Positions 1 through 10,796 of a stretch of 64,000 bases of DNA are shown here, piece by piece. Each line of letters begins with the position of its first letter. The first letter of the stretch is position 1. Location of the stretch: NCBI RefSeq assembly GCF_001625195.1, contig NC_054389.1, positions 8,118,520 through 8,182,519 of the forward strand. The letters run 5' to 3'. The notes under the pieces are model-generated. The model was not told the origin of the DNA. It searched no databases and saw nothing but the letters and a program-made list of their open reading frames with translations. This DNA comes from Drechmeria coniospora (Eukaryota > Ascomycota > Sordariomycetes > Hypocreales > Ophiocordycipitaceae). The translations under genes were made by a program, and so were the position numbers.

Positions 1-1070
1 TGCGGCCGAGCCCGGAAATGGCGGTCACTCCTCGGTTCTCCCCGTTCTCTGCATGTACGTGCACACGCAAGTGCTTAGCACGCGGCAAGGGCCGGTGAGG
101 TACGGGCTCTGCCACGACATAGCCGGCAGGGATCAGGCCGCCTCGGCATGGCCAGAGCTGCTCCGTATACGCCGCAGACAGGGCGAACGAGAAAAAGGGA
201 TCCCCCCCAAGGCGGCGGTAACGATGATCGGCTCCCACCTTGGGGCTGCGAGATGACGTTGCGATTCCGGATGCTCGCATCCGTCCTTCCGGATCGAGGA
301 GCGTCAACGAGCCTTGAAGCATCATTTGAGCCAGGTGGGGCATCAGACGGGCGTCGGATCCGATGGGGGATGCTGCGGTCGGGAGCAAGTGCAACGTGTA
401 CAGGGTACTGCCACCTCGAGGCGGCGGAACGGTGAGACGGAAAGACAACGTCCTGCTCCACGGCTGGCCTCGTTGGCCGTGGGTACGAGCCCGCCGCCGA
501 CGTGCCAGAAGACATGCGGAAACGTCGCCTCGAACCAACAGGACAGCATGCCGTCTTCGGTCCGTCGCCGCTCGTTGATGGTGGCTCTGGGCTCGCACGA
601 GTCATGGCGAAATCGCGTCATCGTCCTCTGCCGTCAACGCTTCACACGTCAGCATCTCTCGTCATGCCTCGTCAACGCCCTCTACTGCCCCGACACCAAG
701 CTGGCTCGTTCCCGGCTGGCTGCTGGGGTGCATGTGCAGAGCAGACTCGGAGCGTGCCGATCATGGCTCCCGAGGGCGGCAATCAACCGCATCCTCGACG
801 GCGGGTCGGAGGGGACGCAGAATAGGGAGGACCGAGGACAAGATGGCGCCATGAAGGAGGAAGAAAATCTGGCAGATGAGTCGGCACGAGCACTATATTC
901 GTGCTAGCGGTCGATCTGTCTGGGCACGCAGGAACGGTGCACTGTCAAGGGATTTGGGGTTCAGGCAGGCGCGTTGAGGACACGGCCAGCTTCTGCACAC
1001 GGAGTACCGGTAATTACATGTAATTCAGCACATGCGCTGGAATCATTGTAGGTACAGTAGGTATAGTGGG

Positions 1071-1136
1071 ATGACAAAAATGTCGATTCAATTTGTAGGA
1101 GTAGCGCTACCAAAACTGAATCGTCACTTTTGTCAT
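1071..1136. repeat. Near-palindromic dispersed element, copy 1
   Basis: The element begins ATGACAAAA and ends TTTTGTCAT, and its arms continue with CGATTCA on the left and TGAATCG on the right. The centre at 1101-1110 is the perfect palindrome GTAGCGCTAC. Apart from a few mismatches and a four-base difference near the centre, the whole 66 bp can fold into one hairpin. A second copy lies in reverse orientation at 6495-6556 and a diverged third at 3841-3906. It resembles a very small MITE-like or hairpin element. It has no coding capacity and I do not recognise a named family. Confidence 0.8.
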
Positions 1137-1914
1137 GTCTTTGTACCTTGTAGTTATGCGTACATGTAATAATAGTACCCAATACTTGGGCGTTCCTCCG
1201 TACTGTACCTACTGTACTGGAGGTATGAAGCAATGGTAGACCGACACTACTATTGCAGAAAGTACAACTATACTGTAAGCACGGGGTAGGGATTGTCAAG
1301 TAAAAGAAAAACCTGGTGATAATATCAGTATCACTTACGGAGTACCAAGGTGCAAGCATGTGCTTACTTGGTATTACCCTCACTCTGCAAATTGTAGCGG
1401 GCGCCCCTTGCTGCACGTGTACTTCCCTAGGTGTAAGTGCAGCAAGTAGGTCGTTGTATTATTTACAGCAGTAGTAATAGTGTACGGATTGCTCTGTACT
1501 GATGTACGATCAATACAATCATGCACAAGCACGGCACTGTCAAGTACTAGTAGACATTATGTGCAGAGTAATACATGCACTTGTACGAGTGCAGCGTCGA
1601 CTTGTATGCAAATGCAGTGGCACCACTCGCATGCTCAATGTGCTGTACTGTACGGGATCAATTACACCGCACACAAACGTTGTACGTGTACTTATGGTAC
1701 GGAGTAATACACGCTTCGTCCACCTCCAATACTTGACCTGCTTGGAGGCGCCCTCGGACAGTGACTCAACCGGGCCAAGGGGCAATGGATGATCCTTTGT
1801 GCAAGTCAAGCACAGGCGGAATGCATGCTGGGTAGGTCGGTACTAGGCACCTACTAACCTACCACTAATAGTCTTGGGTACAAGCACCACATTGTACAGA
1901 AGGGCGTCTTCTTA

Positions 1915-2035
1915 CAGTGCTCCGTACGAGGGCATCTTCCACAGTGCTCCGTACGAGGGCATCTTCCACAGTGCTCCGTACGAGGGCATCTTCCACAGTG
2001 CTCCGTACGAGGGCATCTTCCACAGTGCTCCGTAC
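1915..2035. repeat. 27-bp tandem repeat, about 4.5 copies
   Basis: A 27-bp unit starting CAGTGCTCCGTACGAGG is repeated four times without visible change, followed by a partial fifth copy from 2023. Because 27 is a multiple of three the array is open in several frames, giving short repetitive peptides that are unlikely to be real proteins. Each unit contains the CTCCGTAC word that is scattered through the spacers of the window. Confidence 0.95.
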
Positions 2036-3411
2036 CACAGGCACCTTGGTACGAGTAAATGAATGCGGAACAGAGCACTCGGTACCCGTAGTAGCGAAGA
2101 GGCATCGCATACTCTCTGCAACCAGCCGCGCACGTATTGGAGAGTTCGCAGCCGTGTCTCCAAACGCACGGGCTCTCGGCGCAGTTGGCAATTTCGGCCT
2201 GTCGATCGGATGTGACGGGCCGCGTGGAAAGGATCGACTGTCTGATAAACGAGTGTCGGGAACACGAGGTGGTGCTGCTTACCCGCACGGCTACGGTGCT
2301 CGGCGGTGCGTTACGACCGCGGTGCTCGCCGCAGGCACCACCACGCACGGCACCTCACACCTGTGTGCACGCTCTCCCTGCCGTCGAGCGTGAGCCGACC
2401 ATCCGCATCGCCGATGCCTCGATTCAGGGACGCACAGCATGGAACATCTGCCCATCCACCTCGCTCCCATCGACGGCGCGGGAGGAGGACGAAGTCCATG
2501 AGCTCCGCACACGGGGCGACTGAACAAACGACACACACACGCGTGCGAAGCCAACACGGGAGCCCTCGTGTCGGGGAAAGAGTCGACAATGAGGAGCATG
2601 TCTCGCCACCGGCAATCCTTGTCTCGGACTCTACTGTACAGGCCGCCTGCATGGCGCCGTGGACGATGGCGGCCGCTCACGGCGCTCGTGCTCGTTGCTG
2701 CGGCCGCAGGGGGAGATCAACACCCCGCACGGAGCACGCACTGTGTTTGTGCTCGTTGCCGCCGCTGCAGGAGCACAGTAGCACTCCGTACGGAGCACGC
2801 ACGGTGACTACGAGAACATTCCATTGCCTGCATGTGCAAGCAAGTATTATTCCTGTGCATGATTCCGCCGCAGGAAGGCGAGGCAGCCGTGGGAGGGAAG
2901 AGCTGCCGCCTGTTCGGTGCTCACCACCAACAAGACGCGAGCGAAGAGCACATTTCCATTGGCCAGTATGCTTTTCTCCGCAAGTATTACTGTACAGTAG
3001 TTGTACAGTACAGTAAGTGCATGTACAGTAAGTACGGTACGAAGTAATACGAAGTAGTTGTACGTATGAATATTGGCAAGCCGTCCTAGGCGTTCCTGGA
3101 CGGCTTGGGTAATACTACCGCTTGGTCGCCGAATCCAAGGGGGATACCAGATATTGCGCCTGGGCAAACTCCCCCCTTCCTCCTCCTCGTAATTTCACGA
3201 TAGGAAAGGCCCTTCTGAATTCATAGCACAACTCTGGCTCCCTTATAAAGACTATCCCTAGCCAAGGCGTAACTGAAGCCATGGTTCTGCCGGACAAGTC
3301 GAGGTATTCAATGACGTCTACTGTTGGTATAAGCACATCGGAAGAGTTGTGCAAGGAACCAATTTATGACGTGCGCGGCGCGAACCTGTACAAGTATGGC
3401 GTGTCTGCAGA

Positions 3412-3625
3412 ATATTACGCAGTTATTGTTACGCAGTTATTGTTACGCAGTTATTATTACGCAGTTATTATTACGCAGTATTTTTTGGCAGTATTTATTT
3501 GGCAGTATTTATTTGGCGGCAATTCCTTCGCAGTAATAATTTATTTGGCAGTATTTATTTGGCAGTATTTATTTGGCAGTATTTATTTGTCAGTATTAAT
3601 TTGGCAGTAATAATGATTACGCAGT
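3412..3625. repeat. AT-rich short tandem repeats
   Basis: The tract opens with four near-identical units of about 14 bp based on TTACGCAGTTATTG, then shifts to repeated units based on TATTTATTTGGCAG, with several imperfect copies ending near 3625. It is an island of very low GC in a GC-rich neighbourhood. I see no gene in it. Confidence 0.9.
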
Positions 3626-3840
3626 AATTATTTCGCTGTACTTACTGTCAACAACTGATTCAATTTACTGCATTAATTAGCTGGCTTTTTGTACTTGAAG
3701 CGGTACTCCGAATACGGCAAGTAATTATTAATATATTGCAGGCACGGGGTTGCCAGAGACGAAATGGAGGTAATAAGAATACTGGGGCAACGAAATCACT
3801 ACCCTGCCAATAATCGGCCAAAGTGCATGTACCGTCGCGA

Positions 3841-3906
3841 GGCAATTGTGTCGATACAATTTGTAGTGGTAAGCTCTACCAAGATTGAATCGTCACCTTT
3901 GTCTAG
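3841..3906. repeat. Near-palindromic dispersed element, copy 3 (diverged)
   Basis: This stretch matches the element at 1071-1136 in the same orientation. Shared blocks include TGTCGAT, CAATTTGTAG, CTACCAA and TGAATCGTCAC, with CTTTGTC near the end. The left terminal GACAAAA is lost and the central GTAGCGCTAC palindrome is altered (GTAAGCTCTAC), so it is an older copy. Ends are approximate. Confidence 0.65.
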
Positions 3907-4213
3907 TGACTGTACGTACATGTACTTGCTTCGTAGCGATGGCTTGTGAATACTTACTCCCTACCCATAGAGTACTCCGTAGTACAGGAAACGGTCATGC
4001 AACTATACTGTACAATTATGCAAGGATTAAAATGGCATCGTCTGCCCTCCTCGACCCTCCTCTGCCCTCGGCCCTCGACTGTCCTCCTCGGTCCTCAACT
4101 GCCCTCCTCCTTTCTCTTTCCTGGTCCATTCCTCCGCACATAGGCCCACGTCGTGCCCGTCGGTGCTTCCCCTCGTTCCCATTGTCGTGGCCGACCCGAG
4201 CCGTTACGTGGCC

Positions 4214-5950
4214 ATGCCGTCGACTCTGCTCCTCGTCGGTGCCGTCCTGGCGAGGCTCGCCGCCGCCGCCACCTGCGTCGAGAAGACGCAGGTCCCCCCG
4301 GAGGGCTGGAGGCGGTTGAGCGAGGCGCCCGACGGCACGCGGCCGCTGCAAATGTCCATCGCCCTGCGCCTGCCGCGCGTCGACGGGCTCGCCTCGACGC
4401 TCGCCTCGTCGTCGTCGAAGCACCTCTCGCTCGACGAGGTGACGTCGATGAGGGCGGCTGACGGCGAGGACCGCGACGCCGTGCTCCGCTGGCTCGCCGA
4501 CGAGGGCATCACCGACAGCAAGGCCGACGAGGGATGGGTTCACGTCCGCACCACCGCGGCTCGTGCCGAGGCGCTCTTGGGCATGCGGCTGCGGAGCTAT
4601 TCGTTCCGAGGGAACGCGCCCGTCCTGCGAACGACGGACTACTCCGTGCCCGATCACCTGGCCGAGGCCATCACCTTTGTCCACCCCATCTCCAACTTCA
4701 TGACGCCGGCGCACAAAGTCGCCGCCTCGAGGCCGGTGACGAGGCGGAGCTTGACTGGGGCCGTCGAGATTTGCGGCCTGACGACGACGCCCGCCTGCAT
4801 CGCGCGGCGGTACGGCCTCAACTACACGACGCCCGACGGAAAGTCGTCGGTCCGCCTCGGCGTTGCCGGATTCCTGGAGCAGTACGCCAACTTTGCCGAC
4901 ACGCAAAGCTTCTTACTTGAGACCAAGCCGGAGCTGGCGGGCCGCAACTTCTCCGTCGAGCTCGTCAACGGCGGTCGGAACCCCCAGGACGCCGCCGAGG
5001 CCGGCGCCGAGGCGAACCTGGACGTGCAGTACGCCATGGCCGTCGGCTATCCCGCCGCCGTCACCTACTACTCGACCCACGGACGCGGCGTGAAGCTCGA
5101 TGACGAGGGCAACGCCCTGCCCAAGGAGCGCGACGACAACGAGCCGTACCTCGGCCTGTTCGAGTACCTCCTCGCCAAGCCCGACGACGAGCTCCCGAGC
5201 GTCCTCTCCGTCTCGTACGCCGACGACGAGCTCTCGGTGCCCAAGCCGTACGCCGGCCGCGTCTGCGACCTCGCCGGCCTGCTGGCCGCCCGTGGCATGT
5301 CCATCGTCGTCGGCTCCGGCGACGGCGGCGCCAAGGGGGGCCGCAACTCGACCTGCCGGACCAACGACGGAAGCGCCAGGGACGTGGCCATGGCCACCTT
5401 TCCCGCCACCTGCCCGTGGGTGACGGCCGTCGGCGCCGTGACCCACGGCCACGACCCGCCCCGCGGCGCCCACTTCAGCACCGGCGGCTTTTCCCAGTAC
5501 TTTAAGCGGCCGGCGTGGCAGGATGACGCCGTCACCGGCTACGTCGAGGAGCTGCACGGCCATCTCGCCGGCCACTACGACGCCGGCATGCGCGCCATCC
5601 CCGACATCTCCGTCGTCGGCACCTCGTTCAAGGTCATCGTCGGCGGCCAGACGCTCGCCATGGACGGCACGAGCGCCAGCACGCCCGTCTTCGCCGCCAT
5701 GATCGCCCTCGTCAACGACGCGAGGCTGCGCAAGGGCAAGCCGTCGCTCGGCTGGCTCAACAAGAAGCTGTACTCGCCCGCCGTCCGCGACGTCCTGCAC
5801 GACGCGACGACCGGCCTGAGCAAGTCTTGCACCTTTTCCGGCGGGAAAATGCCAGGCGGGTGGCCGGCCAAGAAGGGTTGGGACGCCATCACGGGACTGG
5901 GGACGCCGGGCAAGTTTGACGACCTCTTGCGTGTCTTGGTCGACCTGTGA
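4214..5950 (+). CDS. Secreted sedolisin-type peptidase (S53, tripeptidyl-peptidase-like)
   Basis: Single-exon gene for a 578-residue secreted serine-carboxyl peptidase that would cleave peptides from protein N-termini at acidic pH outside the cell. I chose the ATG at 4214 because it gives a clean signal peptide (MPSTLLLVG, then an Ala-rich h-region ending near residue 20). An in-frame ATG-like start upstream would bury that signal. A pro-kumamolisin-type prodomain covers roughly residues 20-190. The catalytic residues are visible: Glu266 and Asp270 in the EANLDVQY motif, oxyanion Asp370 in SGDGGAKGG, and Ser487 in MDGTSASTP. A C-terminal calcium-site motif, GWDAITGLGTP, is present near residue 560. 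Length and order fit the SedB/TPP1 family. Endopeptidase and tripeptidyl-peptidase activity cannot be separated by sequence alone. Confidence 0.95.
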   Translation: MPSTLLLVGAVLARLAAAATCVEKTQVPPEGWRRLSEAPDGTRPLQMSIALRLPRVDGLASTLASSSSKHLSLDEVTSMRAADGEDRDAVLRWLADEGITDSKADEGWVHVRTTAARAEALLGMRLRSYSFRGNAPVLRTTDYSVPDHLAEAITFVHPISNFMTPAHKVAASRPVTRRSLTGAVEICGLTTTPACIARRYGLNYTTPDGKSSVRLGVAGFLEQYANFADTQSFLLETKPELAGRNFSVELVNGGRNPQDAAEAGAEANLDVQYAMAVGYPAAVTYYSTHGRGVKLDDEGNALPKERDDNEPYLGLFEYLLAKPDDELPSVLSVSYADDELSVPKPYAGRVCDLAGLLAARGMSIVVGSGDGGAKGGRNSTCRTNDGSARDVAMATFPATCPWVTAVGAVTHGHDPPRGAHFSTGGFSQYFKRPAWQDDAVTGYVEELHGHLAGHYDAGMRAIPDISVVGTSFKVIVGGQTLAMDGTSASTPVFAAMIALVNDARLRKGKPSLGWLNKKLYSPAVRDVLHDATTGLSKSCTFSGGKMPGGWPAKKGWDAITGLGTPGKFDDLLRVLVDL

Positions 5951-6494
5951 CCGGATCGCCTTCGTCCACGGCTCGTCACGCCATCCTTTTCCGCCACGGC
6001 GCGATGCGCACGCGTGGCATCATTTCGACATGCTCGTCGCATCGCTCGTAGGCAGCGAGCCGCCAACGCCTTGACCGTCGTGGCTGGTGCCGTACGACGG
6101 GGTTGGTGTCGTGCGAAGTCGGTCGCCTGTTGCTGTGCCGTCGATTGATGGTGGACGGGCGTCGGCTGTTACGTAATATTCGTTAGTGCCAAAGTAATTT
6201 TTGCTGCAAATTCTCCGGTCCGTTCCTGGGAGGGAGGCGTGGGTGGCTCAGCGCTGGCGGGCATGTACACTGTAAGTACGGAGTACTTATGCGTGGGGTA
6301 GTGATGGATGGGTGGATGCTCGCCCGCCCGCAGACGGGTGGCTGCTGGCCGTGGGCGGTTGGCAGTTAATTAGCGGTGCCGTGGCGGCGGGCACCAGCAA
6401 AGCCTTGGGCATTGTGGGCACTGGGCGCTGGGCGCTGGGCCGGTGGGAACAGCCTAAGCCAAGTACAAACACTGCTAGTACTGTACAGTCACTT

Positions 6495-6556
6495 GACAAA
6501 AGTGACGGTTCAGTTTTGGTAGCGCTACTCCTACGAATTGAATCTACATTTTTGCC
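6495..6556. repeat. Near-palindromic dispersed element, copy 2 (inverted)
   Basis: The reverse complement of this segment matches the element at 1071-1136 closely. The central GTAGCGCTAC (6519-6528) is identical and the arms begin GACAAAAGTGACGG and end in a TTTTTGCC variant of TTTTGTC. The right end is changed, so the outermost part of the palindrome is imperfect in this copy. Confidence 0.8.
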
Positions 6557-6611
6557 ACCCCACGGTGGCAGTACATTTGTGCTTGTACACTACGTTAGTA
6601 AGTACAAGCAG

Positions 6612-6671
6612 GTACAAGCTCGTAAAAGCACGTACAAGCTCGTAAAAGCACGTACAAGCTCGTAAAAGCAC
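6612..6671. repeat. 20-bp tandem repeat, three copies
   Basis: Three uninterrupted copies of a 20-bp unit start GTACAAGCTCGT at 6612, 6632 and 6652. Looser derivatives (CAAGCACGTACAAG) flank the array on both sides. No coding role is evident. Confidence 0.9.
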
Positions 6672-7782
6672 GTACTTACAAGCACGTACAAGTACTACCT
6701 ACAATTGCAAGGACTTTCTTGTACGGAGCAATTACAGTATTACTCCGTACTTGCAGCATGGGTAGGTACTAAGGTTTTTGCTAGCAAGGAAACACACATT
6801 GCACAAGCATAATAGTACTCACTTGCTACCTGCCTACCTTGGTACCTAGGCATTGCCACCTGCTAGGTACTTACCTACATCGTACTGCACTAGCTACATA
6901 CAGGCACCTTCTACAGCGCTCCGTCCCCCCTACAGGGCACTGACCGGGCTAGCCTGCGGAGACTGGCGCGCCGCGCTAAGATGCCGAGAATGCCCACCAA
7001 GTAAGGTACCTGCAGACTAGTAGTGGAGCGATCAGTAAGTACTTGTACTGTGCCCTGTACCAACAGTGGATGACACGCTGGGTGGGCATTTGTTTGACCT
7101 GGGAGATCGCGATATCAACAGCCGGCGAGCGCGTCGACCGCCTTGTGCTTCCCACTCCCACCACCCATTTCTGGCCCTCGGCATTGTCGCTCATCCTTCG
7201 ACGAGCAGCATCGCCAGCGCCGACCGCCTCGCCGACCCATCCATCCCATCGACGTCTCCCGTCCGATTCCCTAGCCACGGGACCGCCGTGTCCTTGGCCG
7301 GATCGTACCCTTCCGTGCCGGCGAGCATTCAACCGTCAACACACACACTGCCAAGGTGGTAGTTTGCCAGCACAACTCGCCAACGCCGTCAAGCCGTCGA
7401 CCGACGTTGATTCGCTTACGCTTGCACTTTGCATTCTGCCAATCTCTCTCATCTGTCCGCCGTCGGCAGAAACTCCTTCACTTTCGCCCGCCCTGTGTCG
7501 TTTCCTGCTTCCGTGCACCTGCATAGCGAAAAGCGGCCCGTTGAGACGCCAAGTTGTCCGTCATTCACTGCATCGTCAATAATGCTCACCGCTCCTCCCC
7601 AGCCTTCAACACAAATGTCAAGATTCTCCAGATTCACAAGCCTCTGAGTTGCCCAAATCCCATCGCGTCACGACACGTCGAGCGAGAGCTTTGGGTGGCT
7701 CCTCCAGCCCACGTCTCGTCCCTACCAACACCGAGTCCCGCCGTCGACACCGTGTATTCGTCTTGCCCGACAGCTAACCAGC

Positions 7783-10700
7783 ATGCCGACCCAACACGTC
7801 GAGCCTCTCTCGGGCGTTGACCTCGATATCATTGCCAAGGCCGTGCTCAAGGCACGCAAGGTCGTCGTCATCACCGGTGCTGGCATCAGCACCAACTCGG
7901 GCATTCCCGTACGACCTGCACCGCCTCGCACGAACTGTGGCATGTCCCCGGGCTGACACGCAGACAGGACTTTCGATCGGAAAATGGCCTCTATTCCTTG
8001 ATCCAGGCTCAGTTTGATGCCGCCGCACGCTTGGAACGCCAGGCAGAGGCGGCCGACGGCGAAGCGCCCGACCCACGGCCCTGCAAACGACGCAAGGTGT
8101 CGGTCGAGAGGCAGCTAGAATATGCGGCCGAGGGCAAAGATGATGCCGTAAAGGAGGAAAATGTGGATGATGACAAAATCAAAGGGGCCAAGGTGGAGGA
8201 GAACAATAGCCAAGCGGACGAGGTGGAAAATGGCCAAGTGGACGAGGTGAAAAAGACGAACTTGGAGCCCGTCGATGCCCTCGCCGTCCAGCCAGAACTT
8301 CCTCGGCTCATGGACGACGAGTCCTGCGGCGACAAGAGACCGGCCGGAATGGGCGCCAGGTCGGCACCTCTGGGGTTCAGCACACCGCCACCCAAACCTG
8401 CTGGCGTTCGCATGTTGGCCACGCAGCTCACAACGTCCCCGCTCTCCTCTCCGCCTGCCGAAGACCTATCCGTTCCGCCATCCGTCTTCGCACCGCGTGC
8501 CCACAGGCGTCTGGCCGACCCTTTGATGCCGCTGAGCTCGTCACCTCTCTCCTCGCCGCCACCGGTACTCTTCGACCCCTTCGTTCCCACGTCGCCCTCG
8601 GATTGTCGCTCCGACCGCCGGAGCAGCACATCGCCGTCCGAGGTGGACGACGGTACGCCGGCTTCGAACCCCCTGAGCTCGTCGCAGACGTCGAGCTCGG
8701 CCAAGAGTGCGCTCCCCTTCATGAAGGGCAGAGATTTGTTCGACGCCAACATCTGGTCGGACCCGACCAAGACATCCGTCTTTTACACCTTTGCCACGTC
8801 GCTGCGCCAGAAGATCAAGGAGGCGGAGCCGACCAGCTCGCATCGATTCATCAGCCACCTCCGGGATCGCGGGAAGCTCGTGCGCTGCTACACCCAGAAC
8901 ATTGACCAGATCGAAGAAAAGGTCGGCCTTTCGACAAGCCTCAAGGCCGGTCCTGGCAGTCGAGCGCGCTTCTCCCGACGCTCCACGGCCAACACGAACC
9001 AGCTCAGCAAGATGGTCGACGAGGCCTCGGCCATCGGCGATGCGAACCCGAGCAGCTCCCAGGGCTCGACCGGCCCCAAAGTGGACTCGGACCCGGACCA
9101 GAGCCAGAGCCAGGCAAGTGAAGCATCAAGTCAACAGTCCCAAGAAGCACAGACGGACGAGAGCGGCGTGGCCTCGTCGGAAATGGGGACGCAGCAGGGC
9201 GGCGTGGTGAAATGCCAGTCCCGCGCGAAGCAGGAACGGCCTCGCTCGGGCGTCGAATGCGTCTTCCTGCATGGATCCCTCGAGTTTCTCCGATGCTTCC
9301 TTTGCGGGAGGGTCTGCTCGTGGGAAGACGACGAGCGGGAGACGGAGACGCTGGCCGGCCAGCAGCCCGAGTGCCCCCACTGCGTCGGCGCGACGGCCGC
9401 TCGAGAGGAAAGGGGCAAACGTGCGCTGGGTGTCGGCAAGCTCCGGCCGGACATTGTGCTCTACGGAGAGGAGCATCCCAACTCGCACCTCATCAGCCCC
9501 ATCGTCACCCACGACCTGGCTCTGTGCCCCGACATGCTGCTCATCCTCGGCACGAGCTTGCGCGTGCATGGCCTCAAGGTCATGGTGAGGGAGTTTGCCA
9601 AGGCCGTGCACAGCAAGAACGGCAAGGTCGTCTTCGTCAACTTTACGAAACCGCCCGAGAGTTCGTGGGGCGAGGTGATTGACTACTGGATACAATGGGA
9701 CTGCGACGCCTGGGTGGCGGATCTGCGGGACAGGATACCCAAGCTCTGGCAGGATCCCGCGCCGCCGAGGCGCAAGACGGCGGAATCGAACCCGTTCTCG
9801 GACGACAGGGACGGGGAGAACGAGGACAAGGACAAGGACAAGGACAAGGACAAGAACAAGGACAAGGCAAAGAAGAAACGGCGGCCGGCAGCCTATCCCG
9901 TGGCGCTGCGAGACACCAAGGTGACGGGCGCGTACTGGACGCCCAAGATACTCCAGGAGCTGCACAGGATCACGGCAACGGCGGCACCCGCTCGGAGGGC
10001 TTCCCTCTCGGCGATGCCGACCGCCGCCGCCTCGGCCCAGGTGACGGCCCCGTCAGTCGAGAAGCCGAAAGGCAAGGCGAAGCGACCGAGAAAGTCGGCA
10101 CCGGGCGCGCTCGAGAAGGCGAAGCGACCGTCGTCGACGTTGAACCCGAACCACGGCAGGTCCAAGAAGCCGGCGACAACGCATGCGCCCTCGGCCGCGA
10201 GCTCGTCGACGGCCGGCGACGGGGCCACCGTCAGCTCGATACTGAACTCGGTCAAGGAGAACGCGAGGGTACGGAAGAGAAAGACGATGGACGGCGTCGA
10301 GGTCCCCTCTCCCGCCCTGGGCAGGAAGCGGGAGACGAACGAAAACTACAAGCCGACGGCCCACTTGAAGCTCCCACCCATCCGCTCGCCGCCCATGGAA
10401 GAATCGACGTCCATTTACGGCAGACCGCGGCTGCTCGAACCACGGAGCCCACCGTCCGGGCCTCTCGCCTACCTATCGCCCAACCGGCGTCTCGCAGACG
10501 TCTTTCAGACGACGACGCGCGACTACCCGCAGAGCTTCCTCCCGGCGGCACGGCACTACGACGCGATGAGGGCGCTCGACGCGAGACCGACGTGGACGCA
10601 GACGTGGAACGGGTCCGAGGACCGCTACCCGTTGCAGTTCGGGGTGCCGAGAGTCGACGAGAGCCCCACCTCGGCACTGGCTGGCGTCAGGGACAGGCCG

Positions 10701-10796
10701 GCTCTGGGCCAAAGTGCGCCGATACAGCCGCAGCCATCGAGAAGCTTGGAGCAGAGCTTGCAAATTTGGGGGCAGAGTTGGAACCCCGGGCCTTGA
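7783..10796 (+). CDS. NAD-dependent histone deacetylase, Hst3/Hst4-type sirtuin
   Basis: Two exons, 7783-7908 and 7968-10796, encode about 984 residues. The 59-bp intron (GTACGA...CAG) is placed because joining its ends restores the sirtuin signature ITGAGISTNSGIP-DFRSENGLYSL. Domains in order: the Rossmann NAD motif near residues 28-55, an acidic then Ser/Pro-rich insertion to about residue 245, MKGRDLFDANIWSD, then RCYTQNIDQIEE. The catalytic His477 is in LHGSLEF, the zinc ligands are Cys485, Cys488, Cys511 and Cys514, and GKLRPDIVLYGEEHP and ILGTSLRVHG follow. The last 400 residues are basic, disordered-looking sequence with a Lys-Asp repeat. The motif set matches fungal Hst3/Hst4 enzymes, which remove acetyl from histone H3 Lys56 in the nucleus. 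That substrate is inferred from family. Confidence 0.93.
9826..9870 (+). repeat. In-frame Lys-Asp hexanucleotide repeat
   Basis: A (GACAAG)n run inside the sirtuin reading frame encodes alternating Asp and Lys, interrupted once by Asn-Lys. It lies just after the catalytic domain, at the start of the basic C-terminal tail, so copy-number change would alter length without breaking the frame. Confidence 0.9.

Larger units (their letters stand above)
1..4213. other. Gene-free spacer with repeats
   Basis: No frame on either strand shows a recognisable protein family. The first 900 bases are GC-rich and open in several frames at once, which is expected from composition. From about 950 onward the sequence is lower in GC and full of GTAC-containing words. 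It holds two copies of a near-palindromic element (1071-1136 and 3841-3906), a 27-bp tandem array (1915-2035) and an AT-rich repeat tract (3412-3625). The last part is presumably the promoter and leader of the sedolisin gene at 4214. Confidence 0.6.
5951..7782. other. Gene-free spacer between sedolisin and sirtuin genes
   Basis: No protein-coding frame here is convincing. The spacer carries the inverted copy of the near-palindromic element (6495-6556), a 20-bp tandem repeat (6612-6671) and many GTACGGAGTAC-type words between about 6260 and 7050. The last 600 bases are more GC-balanced and pyrimidine-rich and probably include the sirtuin promoter and 5' leader. Confidence 0.6.

Noticed and set aside
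4913..5800. 295-codon frame antisense to the sedolisin gene
   Set aside because: Composition shadow. The sense strand has catalytic motifs in order.
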